This document shows positions 34,683-43,580 of a DNA stretch of 64,000 bases, piece by piece; within the stretch, counting starts at the first letter, position 1; the number at the start of each line of letters is the position of its first letter. The position numbers and the translations under genes were made by a program. Location: the NCBI RefSeq assembly GCF_018613835.1, contig NZ_JAGGPM010000046.1, positions 62,001 through 126,000 of the forward strand. Reading direction: 5' to 3'. Source of the stretch: Arthrobacter sp. ISL-5. GTDB taxonomy: Bacteria > Actinomycetota > Actinomycetes > Actinomycetales > Micrococcaceae. The notes beneath the pieces were generated by a model, which was given only the letters and a program-made list of their open reading frames with translations, was not told the origin of the DNA and made no database searches.

Positions 34683-35486
34683 CTACTTCACCAGGTCGTG
34701 GTGCAGTGCAATTTCGATGGCGGCGCCGACGATTCCGGCCTCGTTCTTCAGCTCGGCGGGAACGATCGGCGTGCGCAGCTTCAGGCGCGGCAGGTATTCG
34801 TCCGCACGCTTGGAGATGCCCCCTCCGACGATGAACAGCTCGGGGGAGAAGAGGAACTCAACGTGGGAGAAGTAGCGCTGGAGGAGCACGCTGTACTCTT
34901 CCCAGCTGAGTCCGTCCCGTTCCCGCGCCACGGCTGAGGCCTTGCTTTCGGCATCGAAGCCGTCGATCTCCAGGTGGCCGAGTTCAGCGTTGGGCACCAA
35001 TTGTCCATTGAAAATGAACGCCGAGCCGATGCCCGTGCCGAGCGTGATGACGAGGACCGTGCCGCCAATTCCGGCGCCTGCGCCGTAACGGGCTTCCGCG
35101 AGGCCGGCGGCGTCGGCGTCATTAATGACCTCCACCGGGCGGCCCAGCCGTGCCGTCAGCAGCGCGTCGATGTCGGTGTCGATCCAGCTCTTGTCCACGT
35201 TGGCGGCGGAGTGGACCACGCCGTGCTGGATGATGCCGGGGAACGTCACGCCAACCGGGCTGTCAGCGTCGGGGGCGTCAGGGCGCGCCGACAGCTCTTC
35301 AACCACCTGGGCCACGACTTCCACCACGGCTGCCGGCGTGGCGGGCTGGGGCGTTGCCAGCCGGAACCGGTCGCCGATCAGTTTGCCCTTCTTCAGGTCG
35401 ACGATGCCGCCCTTGATTCCGGTTCCGCCGATGTCGATGCCAATCAGCGGTGCGTTCTTGCGGGTCTTTTCGTCCTTCTTGGCCAA
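34683..35486 (-). CDS. ppgK: Polyphosphate glucokinase
   Basis: Encodes 267 residues. The ROK-family phosphate loop is IGIDIGGTGIKGGIVD; V-T-F-P-G-I-I-Q-H-G and VINDADAAGLAEARYGAG carry the sugar site and catalytic aspartate, and VLVITLGTGIGSAF the second phosphate motif. It phosphorylates glucose with polyphosphate or ATP, a typical actinobacterial enzyme. Likely co-transcribed with map (85 bp upstream). Confidence 0.92.
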   Translation of the reverse strand: MAKKDEKTRKNAPLIGIDIGGTGIKGGIVDLKKGKLIGDRFRLATPQPATPAAVVEVVAQVVEELSARPDAPDADSPVGVTFPGIIQHGVVHSAANVDKSWIDTDIDALLTARLGRPVEVINDADAAGLAEARYGAGAGIGGTVLVITLGTGIGSAFIFNGQLVPNAELGHLEIDGFDAESKASAVARERDGLSWEEYSVLLQRYFSHVEFLFSPELFIVGGGISKRADEYLPRLKLRTPIVPAELKNEAGIVGAAIEIALHHDLVK

Positions 35487-35571
35487 TGGGGTTCCGTTCG
35501 TGGCAGGGTAAGGGGCTCGGGAGGGGCAAGGGTGGCTTGCCGGATCGGGGCCGGCGGGGGACCGGCGGGCG

Positions 35572-36450
35572 TCAGGGAAGCGTGAGGATTTCGGCGCCTG
35601 ATTCGGTGACCAGGAGCGTGTGTTCGAACTGGGCGGTGCGCTTGCGGTCCTTGGTGACCACCGTCCAGTCGTCGGCCCACATGTCCCATTCGATGGTGCC
35701 GAGGGTCAGCATGGGCTCAATGGTGAACACCATGCCCGTTTCGATCACGGTGTTGTAGGCCGGCGCGGCGTCGTAGTGCGGAATGATGAGGCCGGTGTGG
35801 AACGCCTCTCCGACGCCGTGCCCGGTGAAATCGCGGACCACCCCGTAGCCGAAGCGCTTGGCATAGGACTCGATGGCGCGGCCGATCACGTTGATCTGCC
35901 GCCCTGGAGCCACCGCCTTGATGGCCCGGTTGAGGGATTCCTTCGTCCGCTCCACGAGAAGGCGCGATTCCTCATCCACGTCCCCGACCAGGAAGGTGTG
36001 GTTGGTGTCGCCGTGCACTCCGCCGATGAACGCCGTGATGTCGATATTGAGGATGTCACCGTCCTGAACCACCGTGCTGTCCGGAATGCCGTGGCAGATG
36101 ACTTCGTTGAGCGAGGAGCACAGGGACTTCGGGAAGCCGCGGTACCCGAGCGTGGAGGGATAGGCGTTGTGGTCCAGCAGGAACTCGTGGCCGATCCGGT
36201 CCAGTTCGTCAGTGGTGACGCCCGGCGCGATGTGCTTTCCCACTTCCACGATCGCCTGTGCCGCTATCCGGCCCGCGACGCGGACCTTCTCGATGGTTTC
36301 GGCCGACTTCACCTCAGAGCCGGTGAATTTCTCCGGTCCGGGCTTGCCGACGTACTCGGGCCGCGGGATCGACGCGGATACAGGCCGCTGCGGGCTGACA
36401 GATCCCGGGGTGAGCGTGCCGGTGGGTGCGGTCGAGGCTAAGGAAGGCAT
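35572..36450 (-). CDS. map: Methionine aminopeptidase, type I
   Basis: The ATG at 36450 is 6 nt after a TATGAT hexamer (36457-36462, minus strand), so a leaderless start is likely; a frame from 36483 lacks support. It has 292 residues with a roughly 40-residue N-terminal extension rich in proline (P-R-P-E-Y-V-G-K-P-G-P) as in actinobacterial type Ic enzymes. Metal ligands lie in DITAFIGGVHGDTNHTF, GHGVGEAFH, FTIEPML and QFEHTLLVT. It removes the initiator methionine. Confidence 0.93.
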   Translation of the reverse strand: MPSLASTAPTGTLTPGSVSPQRPVSASIPRPEYVGKPGPEKFTGSEVKSAETIEKVRVAGRIAAQAIVEVGKHIAPGVTTDELDRIGHEFLLDHNAYPSTLGYRGFPKSLCSSLNEVICHGIPDSTVVQDGDILNIDITAFIGGVHGDTNHTFLVGDVDEESRLLVERTKESLNRAIKAVAPGRQINVIGRAIESYAKRFGYGVVRDFTGHGVGEAFHTGLIIPHYDAAPAYNTVIETGMVFTIEPMLTLGTIEWDMWADDWTVVTKDRKRTAQFEHTLLVTESGAEILTLP

Positions 36451-36576
36451 AGATTGATCATATAAGGCAGCGCAGAATGCCATGTAAATTAATGCGGCCT
36501 CCCGGCCCGGTTGCGGTTTACGTTACGTGGATCACGCCGGCGGGGGCCGGTTGCCAACCGGAAGCGAGGAACGTCG

Positions 36577-36741
36577 ATGCCCGAGTACTGGTACAACGTG
36601 AAGACCCATGAGGTGGAAGAGGACGCATTGTCGGACTGGACCCAACTCATCGGCCCCTACAAGACCAGGGAAGAGGCCGAACACGCCCTCGAGAAGGTCA
36701 AGGCACGCAACGAAGCCTGGGAAAAGGGCGACGAGGACTGA
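36577..36741 (+). CDS. Small SPOR-like protein of 54 residues
   Basis: ATG 36577 follows GAGGA at good spacing. The product begins MPEYWYNVKTHEVEEDA, then WTQLIGPYKTREEAEHALEK and a charged tail. The G-P-Y-K-T-R-E-E-A segment resembles half of a SPOR peptidoglycan-binding motif, and similar short proteins are annotated as SPOR-domain in Arthrobacter (from memory). It has no signal peptide, so a cytoplasmic role is more likely than wall binding. Its short length and conserved aromatic start suggest a real gene. Confidence 0.75.
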   Translation: MPEYWYNVKTHEVEEDALSDWTQLIGPYKTREEAEHALEKVKARNEAWEKGDED

Positions 36742-36749
36742 CGGGCGTC

Positions 36750-37655
36750 CTAGAAGGAGTGCTCCGGACCCGGGAACTGGCCCGAGCGGACGTCGTCGCC
36801 GTACGCCCTGGCGGCATCGCTCAGCACTGTCCGCAGATCCGCGTACTGCTTGACGAACTTGGCCATCTTGCCACCGCGGAGCCCCGCCATGTCCTGCCAC
36901 ACCAGGACCTGGCCGGTGGTCACGTTGCCGGCCCCGATGCCGATCGTGGGCACCTGCACTGCCGCGTCCACGGCCGCTGCCGTCTCGGCGGGAACCATTT
37001 CCATGAGGATGCAGAATGCGCCGGCGTCGGCGAGGGCCGCGGCATCCTCGATCAGCCGTGCCGCGTCATCGCCGCGGCCCTGCACGCGGTAGCCGCCGAG
37101 GGAATGCTCGCTCTGCGGTGTGAAGCCGATGTGCGCCATGACGGGAATGCCCGCCTGCACCATGGCCTTGACCGTTTCGGCGTAGAACTTGCCGCCCTCG
37201 ATCTTGACCGCGTGCGCCAGGCCCTCCTTGAGGAATCGGACGCCGGTGGCAACCCCCTGCTGCGGCGATACCTCGTAGCTGCCGAAGGGAAGGTCCGCCA
37301 CCACGAGCGCCCGCTTGGCCGAACGCGAGACGGCGCGGCACAGCGGCAGCAGTTCATCGACGGTGACAGGGAGGCTGGTCTCGTTGCCGAACACATTGTT
37401 TGACGCCGAATCACCCACCAGCAGGACCTCGATGCCGGCCTGGTCGAAGATCTCGGCCGAGTATTGCTCGTAGGCGGTCAGCATCGCGAAGCGTTCACCG
37501 TTGGTTTTTGCCTGCTGCAGGTGGTGCGTGCGGATTCGGGACACGGCCTTCTTGGGAGTTTCCGACGGCGGCGCCGCAACCTCTGCGGGTCCGTTGCCGT
37601 AAGGTGCCGGTACTTCCGCGGACATGCTTGAGTCGGAACTGCTGCTTGAGGCCAT
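36750..37655 (-). CDS. panB: 3-methyl-2-oxobutanoate hydroxymethyltransferase
   Basis: Encodes 301 residues with a TIM-barrel fold: FAMLTAYEQYSAEIFDQAGI, VLLVGDSASNNVFG (metal and ketoacid site), VVADLPFGSYEVSP, VKIEGG, GIPVMAHIGFTPQS and TIGIGAGN. It makes ketopantoate for pantothenate and CoA. A TACGCT hexamer (37662-37667, minus) is 6 nt from the ATG, suggesting a leaderless mRNA. The Ser-rich N-terminus is an extension. Confidence 0.95.
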   Translation of the reverse strand: MASSSSSDSSMSAEVPAPYGNGPAEVAAPPSETPKKAVSRIRTHHLQQAKTNGERFAMLTAYEQYSAEIFDQAGIEVLLVGDSASNNVFGNETSLPVTVDELLPLCRAVSRSAKRALVVADLPFGSYEVSPQQGVATGVRFLKEGLAHAVKIEGGKFYAETVKAMVQAGIPVMAHIGFTPQSEHSLGGYRVQGRGDDAARLIEDAAALADAGAFCILMEMVPAETAAAVDAAVQVPTIGIGAGNVTTGQVLVWQDMAGLRGGKMAKFVKQYADLRTVLSDAARAYGDDVRSGQFPGPEHSF

Positions 37656-37921
37656 GGCTAGAGCGTAGTGCGAGACGCGCGGTCCTAGCTACCGGGCGGC
37701 AGGGGCCTACCGGTGATTCGCGTCACAACCCGGCCGTCCGCACGCGCCGCGCGGGGTCCTGCCGGACACCGGTGGGGCACGCTTATCGTGTTAACGCTGT
37801 GTTACGCGCCGCAGCTGCGCCAGCATCGCGCCGAAATGCTTAGTAAAGTGATTCGTGAGCTGCCGCGGCTTCGTCATCAACGGACCCGGGGCATGGACGT
37901 TGACCCGGAGAAGAGGCCTTC

Positions 37922-39262
37922 ATGGACCGCCAACAAGAGTTTGTCCTGCGCACGATCGAAGAGCGTGACGTACGGTTCGTGCGTCTGTGGTTCACCGACG
38001 TCGTGGGTTCACTCAAGTCCGTGGCGCTGGCGCCGGCAGAAGTTGAGGGTGCCTTTGAGGAGGGCCTGGGCTTCGACGGCTCGGCCATCGAAGGACTGGC
38101 CCGTGTCTTCGAATCGGACATGCTGGCCCAGCCGGATCCGTCCACGTTCCAGATCCTGCCGTGGCGCGGCGAAACGGAGCAGACGTCCCGGATGTTCTGC
38201 GACATCCTGACGCCCGACGGCGAGCCGTCGGCCGCCGATCCGCGCAACGTCCTGAAGCGCACGCTGGCCAAGGCCGCGGACATGGGCTTCACGTGCTACA
38301 CGCACCCGGAAATCGAGTTCTACCTCCTCAAGTCCCAGGAGCCCGGTCCCGACGGTTCACCCATTCCGGTGGATGAGGGCGGCTACTTCGACCACGTCCC
38401 CGGCGGCGTGGCACAGGACTTCCGCCGCACCGCGGTAACCATGCTCGAGTCCGTGGGCATCTCCGTGGAGTTCAGCCACCACGAGGCCGGACCGGGGCAG
38501 AACGAAATCGACCTTCGCTACGCGGACGCCCTCCAGACGGCGGACAACATCATGACGTTCCGGACCGTCATCAAGGAAGTAGCGCTCCAGCAGGGCACGT
38601 ACGCCACTTTCATGCCTAAGCCGTTCACGGCGCACCCGGGCTCCGGCATGCACACGCACTTCTCGCTCTTTGAGGGCGACACCAACGCGTTCTACGAGGC
38701 CGGTGCCGAGTTCCAGCTCTCGGAAACCGCCCGTCAGTTCATCGCCGGCATCCTCAAGCACGCCCCGGAATTCACCGCCGTGACCAACCAGTTCGTGAAC
38801 TCGTACAAGCGCCTTTGGGGCGGGGGAGAGGCGCCCAGCTACCTGAGCTGGGGCCATAACAACCGCTCGGCCCTGGTCCGTGTTCCGCTGTACAAGCCGG
38901 GCAAGGGACAGTCCGCCCGCATCGAGTACCGCGGGATCGACTCGGCGGCCAACCCCTACCTCGCCTACGCGGTGCTCCTGGGTGCCGGACTGAAGGGAAT
39001 CGAGGAAGGCTACCAGCTTCCCGCCGCGGCGGAGGACGACATCTGGTCGCTGAGCTCGGCGGAGCGGCGGGCCATGGGCCATGATCCCCTCCCCGCGAGC
39101 CTGCATGACGCCATCCGCGCCATGGAGGACTCGGAACTCATGCCGCAGATCCTCGGCGAGCAGGTCTTTGAACACTTCCTGCGCAACAAGCGGGCTGAGT
39201 GGCAGGACTACCGCCTCCAGGTGACGCCCTATGAGCTGCAACGCAACCTCGCCATCCTTTAG
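37922..39262 (+). CDS. glnA2: Type I glutamine synthetase, GlnA2-like
   Basis: Encodes 446 residues after AGAAGAGG. Glutamine synthetase motifs include GFDGSAIEGLARVFESD, EIEFYLL, HHEAGPGQNEIDLRY, GSGMHTHFSLF and NRSALVRVP. Where GlnA1 has the tyrosine that is adenylylated, this protein has W375 (in DDIWSLSSAER), so GlnE should not modify it. Position next to glnE matches mycobacterial glnA2. A possible half GlnR site lies at 37790-37805. The enzyme may make glutamine or act in a related nitrogen step. Confidence 0.92.
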   Translation: MDRQQEFVLRTIEERDVRFVRLWFTDVVGSLKSVALAPAEVEGAFEEGLGFDGSAIEGLARVFESDMLAQPDPSTFQILPWRGETEQTSRMFCDILTPDGEPSAADPRNVLKRTLAKAADMGFTCYTHPEIEFYLLKSQEPGPDGSPIPVDEGGYFDHVPGGVAQDFRRTAVTMLESVGISVEFSHHEAGPGQNEIDLRYADALQTADNIMTFRTVIKEVALQQGTYATFMPKPFTAHPGSGMHTHFSLFEGDTNAFYEAGAEFQLSETARQFIAGILKHAPEFTAVTNQFVNSYKRLWGGGEAPSYLSWGHNNRSALVRVPLYKPGKGQSARIEYRGIDSAANPYLAYAVLLGAGLKGIEEGYQLPAAAEDDIWSLSSAERRAMGHDPLPASLHDAIRAMEDSELMPQILGEQVFEHFLRNKRAEWQDYRLQVTPYELQRNLAIL

Positions 39263-39271
39263 GCGGCTGCG

Positions 39272-42200
39272 GTGAGCCTTGCCCGCCGTCTTATATCGGC
39301 CGGCTTCAGTGACCTGGAAAAGGGTGAACGGTTCCTGGCTGCCCGGGAGCTTGAGGGCATTGACCAGGACGTGCTGTTCGCCGGACTCCAGCTTGCCGCG
39401 AACCCGGATGCCGCCCTTCAGTCCTTGGTCCGGCTCATCGAGAAGCACCCGGACCTGAGAAAGCTGGCGGCGGCGGACACTGACACGAGCGAGCCGCTCT
39501 ACCGTGTCCTCGGCGCCAGCGAGGCGCTGGGCGAATTCCTCATCCGCCACCCCGAGCATCTGGACGCCTTCGAGGTGAGGGCCAGCCCGGAGCCGCTCCA
39601 GGCGGCACGGGACGAGTTGCGGGCCCAGCTGCTCAGGGCGGTGCGCGCGGACCCGAAGGCCTCCCGTCCGGTGGCGGGGATCTCCGGCCCCGAAGCCTAC
39701 GAGGCGCTGCGGACGGCGTACCGCCGGGGCGTGGTGGACCTGGCCGTCAAGGACCTTTGCGCCGCCGATCCGCTCGACTTCATGCCGGCCGTCGGAGCCG
39801 AGCTTGCCGATTTGGCCGGGGCCGCCATCGAGGCAGCACTCGCCGTGTCCCGGGCCGAAGCGGCGGCGCAGTTCGACCCCGCCGAGGTCGCCGACGTCGC
39901 ACTGGCCGTGATCGGCATGGGCAAGTGCGGGGCCCGTGAACTGAATTACATTTCCGACGTCGACGTCATCTACGTGGTGGAGGCGGGGCAGCCGGACGAC
40001 GCCCGGGCGAACACCATCGGCACGGCTTTGGCTTCGGGCATCTCGCGCGCCATTTCGTCTCCGGCGCGGGAACCCGGCCTGTGGGAAGTGGACGCCAACC
40101 TCCGGCCCGAAGGAAAGTCCGGGCCCCTGGTCCGGACACTGGCTTCGCACCAGAGCTACTACGCGCGCTGGGCCGAGAGCTGGGAATTCCAGGCCCTGCT
40201 CAAGGCACGGACCATCGCCGGCGACGCCGACCTCGGCAAGCGGTATGAGGACGCGGTCTCGCCGCTGGTCTGGACCTCGGCGAGCCGGGAGGGGTTCGTT
40301 GAATCCGTGCAGGCCATGCGCCGCCGCGTCACCGAACACATTCCCGCGGCGGAGGAACAGCGCCAGATCAAGCTCGGCAGGGGCGGGCTCCGGGACGTCG
40401 AATTCACGGTGCAGCTCCTCCAGCTGGTCCACGGGAAGTCCGACGAAACACTGCGCCGCCGCGACACCACATCGGCGATCGCGGCCCTGTCCACGGGCGG
40501 CTACATCGGCCGCGCCGACGCGGCCGCGTTCGATCACGCCTACCGCTACCTGCGGCTGCTCGAGCACCGCATCCAGCTTTTTCAGCTGCGCCGGACCCAC
40601 CTCATGCCGGTAAAGGAGGACTCGCTCCGTGCCCTGGCCAAGGCTGTGCTGGGTCCGTTCTCCAGCGAACGGCCGCACCCGGACGCGCTCATGGCCGCCT
40701 GGCAGAAAACGAAGCGCTCCGTCCGGGAACTCCACGACAGGATCTTCTACCGCCCGCTCCTGAACACTGCGGCCAAGCTCAGCAGCGAGGATGCCCGCCT
40801 GACGCCGGAGGCTGCGCAGGGCAGGCTCGCGGCGCTGGGGTACCGGGATCCGCAGGGCGCCATGCGGCACATCGAGGCGCTGACCGCGGGCGTCAGCCGG
40901 CGCGCCGCCCTGCAACGGCAGCTGCTGCCCATCCTGTTGGGCTGGCTCGCCGAAGGCGTGGATCCCGACGCCGGTCTGCTCGCCTTCCGCCGGGTCAGCG
41001 AGGCGCTGGGCACCACGCACTGGTATCTCGGCATGCTGCGGGATTCCGCCGCGGCGGCGGAGCGGCTCTGCCACATGCTGTCCAACTCGCGGCTCATAGC
41101 CGACCTGCTTGAGGTGTCACCGGAATCCGTGGCGTGGCTGGGGACCGACAAGGAGTTGGCGCCGCTCAGCTTCGAGGCCCAATGGCAGGAAATTGCGTCC
41201 AAGATGTCCCGGCACGCGGACCCGGAAAGCGGCATGAGGCTCATCCGGCTGATCCGCCGCCGGGAAATCCTGCGCATCGCCATAGCCGACGGCGCCGGCC
41301 TGCTCGCGCAAGACGAGGTGGGGGCCGCCCTCGCCGAGACCGACAGGGCGGCCATCTGCGGCGCCCTGCGTGCTGCCGAGAACATCGTCGCCGCGTCCGG
41401 TCCGCTGAAGACGTCCGTGCTTGTGGTGGCCATGGGCCGGCAGGGCGGACGCGAGATCGGCTACGGCTCCGATGCCGATGTCCTGTACGTCCACCGCGCG
41501 CTGCCGGGCGCCTCGGACGACGAAGCCCAGCAGCAGGCGGCGAAGATCGTGGGGCATCTCTCGAGCCTGCTGACGCAGCCCCTAAAACCGGCCATCATGG
41601 CCGAACGTGTCCTTGCGGTCGACGCCGACCTGCGGCCCGAGGGCAAGAGCGGCGCCATGGTCCGATCATTGGAGTCGTACGCGGAGTACTACCGGCGATG
41701 GTCACTGGTCTGGGAAGCGCAGGCCCTCCTGCGGGCCCGGCCGATCGCCGGCGATGACCAGCTCGCCGCGGATTTCCGCAGGCTGATTGACCCGATCCGG
41801 TACCCGGAATCGCTCTCCGACGCTGACGTCCGTGAAATCCGGCGGGTCAAGGCGCGGGTGGAATCCGAACGGCTGCCGCGCGGCGCGGATCCTGCCCGGC
41901 ACCTCAAGCTCGGCCGCGGCGGGCTCAGCGACGTCGAATGGCTGGTTCAGCTCCTCCAGCTCCAGCATGCCGGAAAACATCCTGAGCTGCGCACGACGTC
42001 AACGCTGAAGGCGATCGACGCCGCGGCGTCCCTGAGGCTGCTCGACGCAGCCGACGCCGGGCTGCTCGCCGACGCGTGGCGGCTGGCCAGCCGGATCCGC
42101 TCCGCGAATGTGATCTGGACTGGCCGCGCGTCGGACCTGCTGCCCTCCTCCCGGCGCGACCTGGAGGCGGTGGCCCGGTGGTGCGGCTACGAGGAAGGGA

Positions 42201-42283
42201 TGGCCGCGGCTTTCGAGGAAGACTACCTGCGGGTCAGCCGGCGTGCACGGGGCGTCTTTGAGAAGGTCTTCTACGGGCAGTAA
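39272..42283 (+). CDS. glnE: Bifunctional glutamine synthetase adenylyltransferase/deadenylase
   Basis: Encodes 1003 residues, two homologous nucleotidyltransferase halves. N-terminal (deadenylase): IGMGKCGARELNYISDVDVI and VDANLRPEGKSGPLVRTL; C-terminal (adenylylase): VAMGRQGGREIGYGSDADVL and VDADLRPEGKSGAMVRSL. The Asp pairs SDVD and SDAD bind metal. It controls GlnA1 by adding or removing AMP. It follows glnA2 after 9 bp. The target tyrosine exists in GlnA1 (Y402) but not in GlnA2. Confidence 0.96.
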   Translation: MSLARRLISAGFSDLEKGERFLAARELEGIDQDVLFAGLQLAANPDAALQSLVRLIEKHPDLRKLAAADTDTSEPLYRVLGASEALGEFLIRHPEHLDAFEVRASPEPLQAARDELRAQLLRAVRADPKASRPVAGISGPEAYEALRTAYRRGVVDLAVKDLCAADPLDFMPAVGAELADLAGAAIEAALAVSRAEAAAQFDPAEVADVALAVIGMGKCGARELNYISDVDVIYVVEAGQPDDARANTIGTALASGISRAISSPAREPGLWEVDANLRPEGKSGPLVRTLASHQSYYARWAESWEFQALLKARTIAGDADLGKRYEDAVSPLVWTSASREGFVESVQAMRRRVTEHIPAAEEQRQIKLGRGGLRDVEFTVQLLQLVHGKSDETLRRRDTTSAIAALSTGGYIGRADAAAFDHAYRYLRLLEHRIQLFQLRRTHLMPVKEDSLRALAKAVLGPFSSERPHPDALMAAWQKTKRSVRELHDRIFYRPLLNTAAKLSSEDARLTPEAAQGRLAALGYRDPQGAMRHIEALTAGVSRRAALQRQLLPILLGWLAEGVDPDAGLLAFRRVSEALGTTHWYLGMLRDSAAAAERLCHMLSNSRLIADLLEVSPESVAWLGTDKELAPLSFEAQWQEIASKMSRHADPESGMRLIRLIRRREILRIAIADGAGLLAQDEVGAALAETDRAAICGALRAAENIVAASGPLKTSVLVVAMGRQGGREIGYGSDADVLYVHRALPGASDDEAQQQAAKIVGHLSSLLTQPLKPAIMAERVLAVDADLRPEGKSGAMVRSLESYAEYYRRWSLVWEAQALLRARPIAGDDQLAADFRRLIDPIRYPESLSDADVREIRRVKARVESERLPRGADPARHLKLGRGGLSDVEWLVQLLQLQHAGKHPELRTTSTLKAIDAAASLRLLDAADAGLLADAWRLASRIRSANVIWTGRASDLLPSSRRDLEAVARWCGYEEGMAAAFEEDYLRVSRRARGVFEKVFYGQ

Positions 42284-42322
42284 GTGCCCAACGGAGGAAG
42301 GAATTCCGGCGGCCGCGGTGGG

Positions 42323-42351
42323 CTGACACGTGGTGGGCCAAGTGCTAGGTT
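42323..42351 (+). promoter_or_regulatory. Promoter of the VOC gene, leaderless
   Basis: CTGACA (42323-42328), a 17-bp spacer and TAGGTT (42346-42351). The ATG at 42359 is 7 nt after the -10, so the transcript probably starts at or next to the start codon. Confidence 0.65.
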
Positions 42352-42358
42352 GGGGCGC

Positions 42359-42787
42359 ATGGCTACCCAAATCTACCTGAATCTGCCCGTCAAGGACCTC
42401 GACAGGTCGGTCGAGTTCTTCACGGCCCTGGGGTTCTCGTTCAACCCGGATTTCACGGACGAGAATGCCACCTGCATGATCATCAACGACGACGCCTACG
42501 TCATGCTCCTTGTCGAGGGTTTCTTCAAGACCTTCACGTCCAAGAGCATCGCGGACGCCACCAGCAGCACCGAAGCGATCATGGCCTTCTCCGTGGACAG
42601 CCGCGAGGGTGTGGACGACATGTACCGGAAGGCGATCGCCGCAGGGGGCGCGGAGTCCCAGCCGGTCCAGGACTACGGCTTCATGTACAGCCACAGCTTC
42701 CAGGACCTGGACGGCCACCTGTGGGAAGTGATGTGGATGGATCCGGCCGGACCTCCGGCGGATGCCCCGGCGCCGCCCGCCGGATAG
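42359..42787 (+). CDS. VOC-fold (glyoxalase-like) protein
   Basis: The ATG at 42359 follows the promoter above directly; the frame open from 42284 starts in the glnE end and is rejected. 142 residues: IYLNLPVKDLDRSVEFFTAL is the first betaalphabetabetabeta unit and FMYSHSFQDLDGHLWEVMWM the typical metal-binding end (E in W-E-V). Substrate is unknown. It and the next two genes separate glnE from glnA1. Confidence 0.8.
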   Translation: MATQIYLNLPVKDLDRSVEFFTALGFSFNPDFTDENATCMIINDDAYVMLLVEGFFKTFTSKSIADATSSTEAIMAFSVDSREGVDDMYRKAIAAGGAESQPVQDYGFMYSHSFQDLDGHLWEVMWMDPAGPPADAPAPPAG

Positions 42788-42818
42788 TGGTTGAGCCGCG
42801 CGCGGGTAGGCTCAGTTC

Positions 42819-43334
42819 ATGCTTTCCACCGTATGGCTGATTTCCCTGACGGACCTTGACGCTGATGCCCGGGCCATCCACCTCGGCGAAGTGGCGGGGA
42901 TGGAAGTGGGACCCGGCCAGGAGGACTTCGTGGGCGATCCCCTGCGCATGATGCTTGTGGGGCTGGAGGAAGAGTCCCGCAGGCCCTATGTCATTGAAGC
43001 GGGCGGGGAGGCCGTGGGGGTGCTGACGCTCCAGTCGGGAGCCGCCCGGCTTGCCGGATGGCCGGACGATGATTCCGTGTGGCTGCTCCGGGGATTCCTG
43101 ATTGACCGGCGCCGCCAGGGCGCAGGCCTGGGGACGGCGGCGGCTGCCGCGGCGGTGGCGACCGCCGCGAGACTGACGGCGAGGACGGGAAGCGGCCAGG
43201 CCGGCGTCGTGCTTTCCGTCAACGAACGCAACGTCGCAGGGCAGGCCGCCTACCGCAAAGCGGGATTTGAGGATGCCGGCAGATATCTGGGCGGCGATGC
43301 CGGGCCGCAGAGGATCATGTACACCGCCTTCTGA
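42819..43334 (+). CDS. GNAT family N-acetyltransferase
   Basis: Encodes 171 residues. Residues about 80-110 (VWLLRGFLIDRRRQGAGLGTAAA) hold the acetyl-CoA motif R-R-Q-G-x-G-x-G, and LSVNERNVAGQAAYRKAGFED the motif B region. The acceptor is unknown. A TAGGCT hexamer (42807-42812) lies 6 nt before the ATG, so it may have its own leaderless transcript. Confidence 0.8.
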   Translation: MLSTVWLISLTDLDADARAIHLGEVAGMEVGPGQEDFVGDPLRMMLVGLEEESRRPYVIEAGGEAVGVLTLQSGAARLAGWPDDDSVWLLRGFLIDRRRQGAGLGTAAAAAAVATAARLTARTGSGQAGVVLSVNERNVAGQAAYRKAGFEDAGRYLGGDAGPQRIMYTAF

Positions 43335-43376
43335 GCCCGCGCGTCCGTCAACACCGGTTGAGGGGCGTCAAACCAT

Positions 43377-43405
43377 TGCACGGTACCCGTTGCGTGCCTA
43401 GTCTG
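43377..43405 (+). promoter_or_regulatory. Promoter of the unknown membrane-anchored protein gene
   Basis: TTGCAC (43377-43382), exactly 17 bp, TAGTCT (43400-43405). It implies a 5' leader of about 170 nt. In the leader, GCTGGCTCC (43485-43493) pairs with GGAGCCAGC (43511-43519), with three more A-T pairs outside after one bulge, giving a stable hairpin before the start at 43581. Confidence 0.6.
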
Positions 43406-43580
43406 TGTCTTGGCAGTGTTCTTCAAACCTTGTTGGGGGGAAGGCTTGAAAGAGTCTTCATCTCGGGGACACTCGCCGGAAAAGGCTGGCTCCATGGTCT
43501 CAGCACGCCTGGAGCCAGCTTTCGGCGTTCTATCCGGCGCAGTCAGCAGGACCGCAGTGTGACCACCACGGAGTGCGGAA

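Noticed and set aside
38357..41074. Very long open frame (905 codons) antisense to glnA2 and glnE
   Set aside because: It mirrors two clear enzyme genes; high-GC third positions leave the opposite strand open. The translation shows no family features.
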